From the NCBI GenBank assembly GCA_937967805.1, contig CALBTC010000035.1:1-12766 (forward strand): DNA of 12,766 bases. The letters run 5' to 3'. This DNA comes from an uncultured Anaerolineaceae bacterium. GTDB lineage: Bacteria; Chloroflexota; Anaerolineae; Promineifilales; Promineifilaceae. Shown here piece by piece: positions 7,322 to 12,766 of the stretch. The first letter of the stretch is position 1. Every line of letters starts with the position of its first letter. Made by a program: the position numbers and the translations under genes. Below the pieces are notes generated by a model. That model saw nothing but the letters and a program-made list of their open reading frames with translations. It had not been told where the DNA came from and did not search any database.

Positions 7322-8917
7322 TTAATTAGCAACGACCTCCTCTACAATTTGTTCTTCAGTCATCGCCTGAAGTGCACGTCGGTTAATTTTTCCAGTCGAT
7401 GTCCGGGGGAAATCTGCCATTACATGGATTTTGGTTGGCACGGCATAAGGTGGCAATTTATCACCTACATGCTTGGCCAATAGGCTATGTGTTAATTCGG
7501 TATCTTCAGACGGAATAACGGCCGCTTCTATCAAATTACTGCCATTGCCATCGGAAACGGTGTAAACGGCCGCTTCCTTCACATCATCATGAGACAGTAA
7601 AGCCACTTCCACTTCATCCAGCTCCACGCGATAACCCCGCGTTTTCACCTGCCGGTCCTTACGGCCGAAGTACAAAAAGTTGCCATCGGGAAGCTGCTGC
7701 ACCAGGTCACCCGTCCGGTAAAAAACATCTTCATAGTGACCAAAAACAGAACGCCTGTAAAAGCCCTTTTCATTCAAATCAGGACGACCCCAATAGCCAC
7801 GCATCACTGTGCCGCCGCGCACCAGCAGTTCGCCTATCTCACCCTGGGCTACAGGCTGATCATCGGCATCCACCACCAGCATTTCTTCATTAGCGCAGGC
7901 CAGGCCAATCGGAATGGTGTCTTCCATATCCTCTGGCAGCTCAGGAACGTGATAATAGGTGCATACATTCGTTTCCGTGGGGCCATACAAATTGCTGAAT
8001 TTTTTATCCGGCCAAATCTTCATCAATTCCCGCAAATGTTTGGTGGGGAACACTTCACCGGCAAAAAGCACCCAGCGCAGCGTACTCAAATCACGCGAAT
8101 CCAGTGCGCCCCGTTCCATTAGCTGGATCAGAGCAAACGGAACCGTGTAAGAAACCGTAATTTTTTCATCTTGCAAAAGCTGGGAATGGCTGGCCGGAAA
8201 TTTGGTGATGTATTCAGGAATAATCACTGTCGTACCGCCGGCCAGCATGGTGGCAAATAGGTCAAAGGTAGACAGATCAAAATGGTACGGGGCATGGTTA
8301 GTCACCCGGTCTTCATGGGTGAGGCCATACTCGGCACAAGCCCATTCAGCAAAGCTCAACGCACTGCGATGTGTGTGCATGATGCCTTTAGGCGTTCCAG
8401 TTGAGCCGGACGTGTAGAGAATGTAAGCCAAATCTTGCTCAATGACATGGATGTCCGGCTTGTTGTGCAGCTTCGGATTGGTCACCTGCTCCCAGGGAAT
8501 GCAGGTCACGTCTAAATCATCTTGCGGATCGACGCCTACCAGGCAGCTCAAGGCCGTATCGGCCACCATGCATCGTACCTGAGCCAGCTTGTTTTGCTTG
8601 GTAATGACCACGTCAATCTGGCAATCGGTAATGACATAGCTGAGCCGCTCGACCGGGGCGAACGGATCCAGGGGCACATACGCGGCGCCCGCTTTCATGA
8701 TGCCATAAATGGAAACGGCCGATTCAATATCCTTGTTAACGTAAATACCAACCCGATCACCCCGCTTCACGCCTTGCTGCTGTAACAAATAAGCCAGGTT
8801 GTTGGCCTGCTGCTGCAAGCTGGCGTAAGTAAGCCCTGTGCCATTGCAGCGAATAGCGTCGCGCTCGGGATATTTTACGGCCGTTTGGTCAAGTGCTTGT
8901 GGCAAAGAATAAATCAT
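7322..8917 (-). CDS. Stand-alone adenylation enzyme, predicted L-prolyl-AMP ligase (PltF-like)
   Basis: A complete 531-residue adenylation domain without a fused carrier. It activates an amino acid as the AMP ester and loads it on a separate carrier. Motifs: YTSGSTGTPKG at 168-178 (A3), FDLSTFDLF at 213-221 (A4), NLYGPTE at 309-315 (A5), YRTGD at 400-404 (A7), and TGKINRRAL at 508-516 with catalytic Lys510 (A10). Aligned by eye to GrsA, the specificity residues are D214, L215, F218, Y257, L284, A286, L310, V318, C319, K510, giving DLFYLALVCK. This agrees, to my recollection, with the DLLYLALVCK-type code of the proline-activating enzymes that start pyrrole pathways. The start lies two bases after the dehydrogenase stop, with the ribosome site inside that gene's end, so the two are translationally coupled. 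The function call is strong; proline as substrate is a well-supported inference. Confidence 0.92.
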   Translation of the reverse strand: MIYSLPQALDQTAVKYPERDAIRCNGTGLTYASLQQQANNLAYLLQQQGVKRGDRVGIYVNKDIESAVSIYGIMKAGAAYVPLDPFAPVERLSYVITDCQIDVVITKQNKLAQVRCMVADTALSCLVGVDPQDDLDVTCIPWEQVTNPKLHNKPDIHVIEQDLAYILYTSGSTGTPKGIMHTHRSALSFAEWACAEYGLTHEDRVTNHAPYHFDLSTFDLFATMLAGGTTVIIPEYITKFPASHSQLLQDEKITVSYTVPFALIQLMERGALDSRDLSTLRWVLFAGEVFPTKHLRELMKIWPDKKFSNLYGPTETNVCTYYHVPELPEDMEDTIPIGLACANEEMLVVDADDQPVAQGEIGELLVRGGTVMRGYWGRPDLNEKGFYRRSVFGHYEDVFYRTGDLVQQLPDGNFLYFGRKDRQVKTRGYRVELDEVEVALLSHDDVKEAAVYTVSDGNGSNLIEAAVIPSEDTELTHSLLAKHVGDKLPPYAVPTKIHVMADFPRTSTGKINRRALQAMTEEQIVEEVVAN

Positions 8918-8919
8918 CT

Positions 8920-10065
8920 CTACAACCCCAGTAATCTAGAAATAATGTTGCGCTGAATGTCCGAGGTACCTGAATAAATCGTGCCCCCAATGGCATCGCG
9001 CAGGTCGCGCTCAATCTCAAACTCAGTCATATAGCCGTAGCCACCTAAAATTCGAATCGCATCCATGCTAGACGCCACGTACGATTCACTAATGTACAGT
9101 TTGGCCATGGCTGCTTCCATAGTGGCGGTTTTCTTTTCCTTTTTTAGCCAGGCAACCTTATATAACAAATTACGAGCCGTTTCCAGACGCACTTTCATAT
9201 CGGCAATGCGGTTGGAGATGGATTGGTACTTACCAATTGGCTGCCCGCCCTGCTTGCGGTCACGAGCATATTGAATGCACTTTTCCAGCTGGAATTCCAT
9301 TGCGCCCAAATGGCTGCCCAAAATGCAGCTGCGCTCCCACTCCATAGAATGGGCAAATATTTTGGCACCGCCGCCTTCACGTCCCAGCAGATTCTCCTCG
9401 GGAATAAAGCAATCTTCCAGAACCAGCTCGCCCATCGGTGATGTACGCAAACCCATCTTTTCAATGTCGCGGCTTACGCTGAAGCCCGGTGTGCCCCGTT
9501 CCACGATGAAGGCTGTGATACCCCACATGCCCAGATTGGCATCTTTAGTGGCAAACACAACCGCAATATCGCAAATTGGGGCGCTGGTGACAAACATTTT
9601 GGTGCCGTTCAGGCAGTAACCGCCATCGACTTTTTCATAGCGCGTGCGCAGGCTGTAGGCGTCAGAGCCGGAATCTGGCTCCGTCATGCCGTGTGCGCCG
9701 ATGATTTCACCACTAATGAGCCGTGGTAGATATTTTCGTTTTTGTTCTTCGGACCCTACTGTTAGAATGGGATGCTGCACACTCCACATTTGGGCATTAA
9801 GAGCAAAGCTGAGGCCATTGTCACGACTGCCGTATCCCAAACCTTCCATGGTCAGCATCGTCGTGAGGATGTCCATGTCTGAACCACCGTACTCTTCTGG
9901 AAAAGAAAGGCCCAAAATGCCAAAATCGGCACATTTTTGCCAATTCTTGCGGGAGAATTCGCCCTCTTTGTCTCGTTCAACTAACCCTTGATTGAGCTCC
10001 TTTTGGGCAAATTCGGCCACCGAGCGTTTAAATTCTAGTTGCTCATCACTCCAAGAAAAATCCAT
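8920..10065 (-). CDS. Acyl-CoA-dehydrogenase-like flavoenzyme, predicted prolyl-carrier oxidase (PltE-like)
   Basis: A 381-residue member of the acyl-CoA dehydrogenase fold, full length. FAD and substrate motifs are visible: GAHGMTEPDSGSD at 123-135, a Trp/Thr-rich beta domain, and the C-terminal GGYGYM and GTIYSGTSDIQRN. The medium-chain-type catalytic Glu position in the last motif is Ser (Ser365), while Glu244 in MEWERS sits where isovaleryl-CoA dehydrogenase and, as I understand it, the prolyl-carrier dehydrogenases (PltE, RedW, CloN3 type) keep their base. The predicted reaction is two-step oxidation of prolyl-S-carrier to pyrrolyl-2-carboxyl-S-carrier. Tight coupling to the adenylation gene (2-base gap) supports this over a fatty-acid role. 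The start codon has no good Shine-Dalgarno sequence, which is unusual here because every neighbour with a visible start has at least a partial one. It is the first gene after the 357-base gap and may begin its own transcript. Confidence 0.9.
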   Translation of the reverse strand: MDFSWSDEQLEFKRSVAEFAQKELNQGLVERDKEGEFSRKNWQKCADFGILGLSFPEEYGGSDMDILTTMLTMEGLGYGSRDNGLSFALNAQMWSVQHPILTVGSEEQKRKYLPRLISGEIIGAHGMTEPDSGSDAYSLRTRYEKVDGGYCLNGTKMFVTSAPICDIAVVFATKDANLGMWGITAFIVERGTPGFSVSRDIEKMGLRTSPMGELVLEDCFIPEENLLGREGGGAKIFAHSMEWERSCILGSHLGAMEFQLEKCIQYARDRKQGGQPIGKYQSISNRIADMKVRLETARNLLYKVAWLKKEKKTATMEAAMAKLYISESYVASSMDAIRILGGYGYMTEFEIERDLRDAIGGTIYSGTSDIQRNIISRLLGL

Positions 10066-10422
10066 GTAGTTTGTACTCGCTTTTCGTTTTTTGGTTGGTT
10101 TTTATCTAGTTCTTGAATACAAAAATTGGCTCACCATAGACAGGCGCGTCTATGTTTTGTCCAGGCTTTAGATTAGGCGAGGATACTTTCAAAACAGCTT
10201 ACAGCGTACTGTGATTTTGCATGATCGGGACGATAGCCACATTGGGGAATTTCAGATTAAAACAAAACCTGTAATTGATTGCTGCACACCGCAGCTGCTT
10301 GGTAAAGAAATCGCCTTTTTCTTCATTCAGAATTACACAGCAAATAATAATTTTAGATAGCAATTCCAGACTGAATTCAGGCTTAAGTTATCATTACAAG
10401 GTTTCGTTTTATCTTACGGCAG
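10066..10422. other. Noncoding gap, likely promoter region of the pyrrole genes
   Basis: This is the longest gene-free stretch (357 bases) in the window, clearly more AT-rich than the flanking genes, and I find no credible small gene. It separates the sulfotransferase stop from the dehydrogenase start. It contains an inverted repeat at 10135-10154 (listed separately), a 10-base palindrome CTGAATTCAG at 10371-10380, and GCTGC/GCAGC arms near 10281-10295. I could not identify a convincing -35/-10 pair or a terminator with a U-run. Promoter function is inferred from gap size and position only. Confidence 0.5.
10135..10154. promoter_or_regulatory. Possible operator: 20-base inverted repeat
   Basis: CATAGAC and GTCTATG form perfect 7-base arms around a 6-base GC-rich centre, 70 bases upstream of the dehydrogenase start. 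The dyad geometry (arm centres about 13 bases apart) suits a dimeric regulator. No regulator gene is in the window, so this is only a candidate. Confidence 0.35.
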
Positions 10423-11364
10423 TTAGTGCCGGTACAGACGGTCCAGGAGCCGGCGCATTTCGTGGTATTCAGCTTCTTCAACTTTACGGCCGTGTGACAA
10501 CTCAAACGACTCGGGCAATGAACGCGTGAGTTTGGCCGGCGCCCCATTGGCATCCATAAACGCCGCAATTCGTTCTGCCTCACGCTGCGGATTGGCACAA
10601 ACATCCTTGTAATGAACCGTGAGAAACGCCTGCTCGCCAACGGCCGTTCGCTCCCGCGCAATATTCTTTTCCACGTAATACACCTGCTCACATACCTGCT
10701 CCAGCACGCTTTTACCGTCCACATTTTCACATTCGCGGGGACGGGCACCCAGCCAGTGCGGGTAACGCGTGGTGCGCGCCTTGTAAATCGACTGCGCCGT
10801 ATCCAGCGGATCGCGCATCACCTGAATAAACAAGGCATCGGGAAACACCTTGCGAATGGCGCGTATGCGCAGGCTGAGCACCGTGGTTTTATTGAAGAAG
10901 GGCAGGCCAAAAATTTGCTCCGTAGCCGCCACAGCCCGGTACATGCCCCGCGCCTGCTGCGGTGTCACCTCTTCCGGTTCAACCGGCCCGTATCGGTTGC
11001 GGAACCAGTAGGCCCAAATGGTCTCCCCCTCGGCCGGAGCGCCCCGCCCCGCCGTACGGCCGAAACTGCTCTCAAACGATCCCAGATTCTGCTCGCCCCC
11101 CATCTGTTTAGCCAACTTGGCCGTGGTGATGGGCAGCGGCTTGCCTAAATGAAAGCTGGAAATGGCCGTCAGGTTAGAGAAGTAAGAGGTGGGAATGGTC
11201 CAACTGACAACCTGACGAGTCAAAGTTGTGCCCGCCCGCGGTGGAGCCACGATAAACGTTGGGCTATATTGCAGCTTGTATTCGTCTCGCTGCACCTTTT
11301 CCAGCACATTGAGCCCGTAAAACATCACTTTGTCTTGAAACTTACTAATCCCAGAAACAGCCAT
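10423..11364 (-). CDS. Sulfotransferase-family protein (PAPS-dependent)
   Basis: A 313-residue protein of the P-loop sulfotransferase family, which moves sulfate from PAPS to a hydroxyl or amine. The 5'-phosphosulfate loop is at 41-47 (PPRAGTT, following FIVA), with Arg43 and the two Thr residues in place. The 3'-phosphate site is the later segment FIQVMRDPLDTAQSIYKAR, with Arg174 and Ser182. There is no signal peptide or membrane span, so it should be cytosolic. AGGAG lies nine bases before the ATG. It starts 74 bases after the stop of the NRPS gene, so it is probably in that operon. The acceptor is unknown. The cluster product or an NRPS-bound intermediate is the natural guess, and curacin-type sulfation before thioesterase action is a known precedent for pairing the two activities. 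The gene is among the most GC-rich in the window. Confidence 0.88.
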   Translation of the reverse strand: MAVSGISKFQDKVMFYGLNVLEKVQRDEYKLQYSPTFIVAPPRAGTTLTRQVVSWTIPTSYFSNLTAISSFHLGKPLPITTAKLAKQMGGEQNLGSFESSFGRTAGRGAPAEGETIWAYWFRNRYGPVEPEEVTPQQARGMYRAVAATEQIFGLPFFNKTTVLSLRIRAIRKVFPDALFIQVMRDPLDTAQSIYKARTTRYPHWLGARPRECENVDGKSVLEQVCEQVYYVEKNIARERTAVGEQAFLTVHYKDVCANPQREAERIAAFMDANGAPAKLTRSLPESFELSHGRKVEEAEYHEMRRLLDRLYRH

Positions 11365-11438
11365 CGCTGAAATCTCCTACAAACAGATGAACTTTCCCCG
11401 CCCCACCAGTAGGCAGGCCTTAATCAATCCACGGCAAC

Positions 11439-12766
11439 TCACTCATGTGCCTGCTGTGTCTCATCTAGTCGTGCCTGCAATGCCGCCGCAACTTCTTTTA
11501 CGTATGGTTCCTGGATCACACCAATGTGGTCCGTGGCAAACTGGTACATCTGCACGCCGCCAGACGCAACCTTGTCCCAGCCCAGGGTCTGGTTCAAAAA
11601 GCGGTTGCGTTGAACCATAAACATATCAATTTGACCATCAAAGCTGCCATCCGGCCGGTACAGTTTACGTGATTTTCCGGTGACAAATTCCATCAGGTAA
11701 TAATCCCGATGCTGCCGCATGATGGGCGCGCCGCTGGCCACATACAGCGCAAAAATCAGGCGCTTTACCTGCAAAAATGTGCGCATCAGGCGACGGCGCG
11801 ACCGCATCATAATGCCGTAGCCGGCCCGGCGCACCTTGCCCATAAACGATTGCGGTACGTCTTTGTCGAAGCCAAATAGCGGCAGCTCACCGACCTGCGG
11901 CCCCACTCCTTCTTGCTTCTGCAAAAACAGCGATTTTCGGTCGCCCAGCGCCGATGGTTCGATCAAAGCCAGCAGGGCAACTTCCTGACCCGCTTTTTGC
12001 AGCAGGCGGGCCATCTCATAAACCACCATACCGCCAAAGCAGAAGCCGCCTAAGTAGTAGGGGCCTTCTGGCTGGAATTGACGGATTTCTTGTACATACC
12101 GTTGGGCCAACGCCTCAACCTGGGGTGGCTCTACGCGGTAGCCGGTCCAGTCTGGCGGCTGCACGCCGTAAAACGGCTGATCTTTCGCCAGAGAATCGGC
12201 CAGTTTTTGGTAGTTGAACACGTGCCCCGCCCCGCCATGCACCATGTAAAATGGCGGCCGCTTACCCCCTTCTTTGATTGGCACCAGGGCAGACCAGGCG
12301 TCAGACGGCCGTTGCTGCTCAATCACTTCGGACAGCTGGGCCACCGTTGGATATTGGAACAGCAGCGTGATAGGCAACCCCTTCACAATTTGCTTATCAA
12401 TTTGGGCAAAAACCTGCGTCGCCAGCAGCGAATGGCCGCCCAGCGTAAAGAAGTTGTCGTGAACACCCACCTGGGACACGTTTAAGATAGCTTCCCAAAT
12501 GGCCGCCAACTGCGACTCTACCCGGCTGCGCGGGGCGACATAACTGCTTTCCCGGCTGGCCACGTCCTGTGTAGGCGCCGGCAAGGCCCGCCGGTCTACT
12601 TTGCCGTTGGGCGAGATGGGGAACGCATCCAGCGAAACAAAAGCGTTGGGCACCATGTAATCGGGCAGCGTCGCCTGCAAGAAGCCGCGCAGCGCACTCG
12701 TGGCCGGTGTAGAACCATTGGCCGAGAGCAAATAGGCTACCAATCGCTTGTCGCCCGGATTGTCTT
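11439..12766 (-). CDS. NRPS C-terminal part (adenylation end, carrier, thioesterase), cut at right edge
   Basis: The frame is open to the right edge, and the codons before the TTG at 12743 (reading DNPGDKR) are continuous with an adenylation domain, so that TTG is not the start. Numbering from it: residues 1-60 are the end of an adenylation domain with the A10 motif NGKVDR (Lys48); about 72-140 a carrier with LGGHS (Ser105); about 152-430 a thioesterase with GFCFG (Cys235 as nucleophile), Glu262 where the other thioesterase has Asp, and His406 in DHIGVIQEP. It activates one amino acid, holds it, and releases product by hydrolysis, cyclisation or transfer. The specificity residues are almost all outside the window. 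The sulfotransferase follows after 74 bases. Domains upstream (condensation, more modules) cannot be seen. Confidence 0.92.
   Translation of the reverse strand, partial: DNPGDKRLVAYLLSANGSTPATSALRGFLQATLPDYMVPNAFVSLDAFPISPNGKVDRRALPAPTQDVASRESSYVAPRSRVESQLAAIWEAILNVSQVGVHDNFFTLGGHSLLATQVFAQIDKQIVKGLPITLLFQYPTVAQLSEVIEQQRPSDAWSALVPIKEGGKRPPFYMVHGGAGHVFNYQKLADSLAKDQPFYGVQPPDWTGYRVEPPQVEALAQRYVQEIRQFQPEGPYYLGGFCFGGMVVYEMARLLQKAGQEVALLALIEPSALGDRKSLFLQKQEGVGPQVGELPLFGFDKDVPQSFMGKVRRAGYGIMMRSRRRLMRTFLQVKRLIFALYVASGAPIMRQHRDYYLMEFVTGKSRKLYRPDGSFDGQIDMFMVQRNRFLNQTLGWDKVASGGVQMYQFATDHIGVIQEPYVKEVAAALQARLDETQQAHE

Larger units (their letters stand above)
127..12312. repeat. Dispersed palindromic octamer ACGGCCGT, 13 copies
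   Basis: By eye I find ACGGCCGT starting at 127, 223, 389, 1471, 2017, 2711, 3011, 3382, 4247, 8877, 10486, 10640 and 12305. A one-base variant (ACGGCCGA/C) starts at 3437, 7518, 7566, 7661, 8715 and 11056, with GCGGCCGT at 1220. A random octamer would be expected about 0.2 times in this length. Copies fall in different reading frames (encoding, for example, TAV, YGR or RPS) and one is intergenic, so protein sequence does not explain them. Several extend to AAACGGCCGTT(T). None lies in the acyltransferase, carrier, halogenase or dehydrogenase genes. Confidence 0.8.

Noticed and set aside
10612..11148. 178-codon open frame on the plus strand
   Set aside because: Antisense to the sulfotransferase. 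It is long only because of the GC-rich codon pattern and its translation is low-complexity and basic.
12741..12743. TTG as the start of the right-hand NRPS gene
   Set aside because: The upstream codons continue a normal adenylation-domain tail to the window edge, so the gene starts outside.
1..12766. Cyanobacterial HIP1 (GCGATCGC) signature
   Set aside because: No copy was seen by eye; the abundant palindrome here is ACGGCCGT, so HIP1 gives no support for a cyanobacterial host.
1..12766. tRNA, rRNA, transposase or integrase remnants
   Set aside because: None recognised on either strand; the gaps are short and lack such motifs.

Overview
The window is one block of nine genes, all on the minus strand and so read from right to left. 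It looks like the interior of a nonribosomal-peptide-type biosynthetic gene cluster, cut at both ends. Base composition is intermediate (roughly 50% GC), lower in the halogenase/acyltransferase part and higher in the sulfotransferase and right-hand synthetase. No ribosomal, tRNA or housekeeping marker is present, so taxonomy is a guess: an environmental bacterium of a natural-product-rich lineage. A dispersed palindromic octamer (ACGGCCGT, 13 copies) is a strong genomic signature, and the cyanobacterial HIP1 octamer was not seen. I loosely suspect Chloroflexota, at low confidence.

Layout in transcription order. (1) 12766-11439: end of an NRPS (tail of an adenylation domain, carrier, thioesterase), running off the right edge. 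(2) 11364-10423: PAPS-type sulfotransferase. (3) A 357-base AT-rich gap, the best place for an internal promoter. (4) 10065-8920 acyl-CoA-dehydrogenase-like flavoenzyme, (5) 8917-7322 stand-alone adenylation domain, (6) 7246-5972 flavin-dependent halogenase, (7) 5740-5450 stand-alone carrier protein. (8) 5407-4256 membrane acyltransferase-3 protein. (9) 4065-1528 a condensation-carrier-thioesterase protein with no adenylation domain. (10) 1502-1 a second, related condensation-domain protein running off the left edge (the two edge genes are partial).

Genes 4-7 match, enzyme for enzyme, the known route from L-proline to halogenated pyrrole-2-carboxyl-carrier protein (PltF/PltE/PltL/PltA type). 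The adenylation domain's ten-residue code reads DLFYLALVCK, the dehydrogenase has its candidate catalytic Glu at the isovaleryl-CoA-dehydrogenase-type position, and the halogenase keeps the WxWxIP motif and a candidate Lys71. The inferred logic is that proline is activated, loaded on the small carrier, oxidised to pyrrole and halogenated. The condensation proteins would then pass the pyrrolyl group on. The A-T-TE and C-T-TE proteins supply further building blocks and release. Sulfation and O-acylation are possible tailoring steps. Both thioesterase domains carry Cys rather than Ser as nucleophile. The final product cannot be read from this window.
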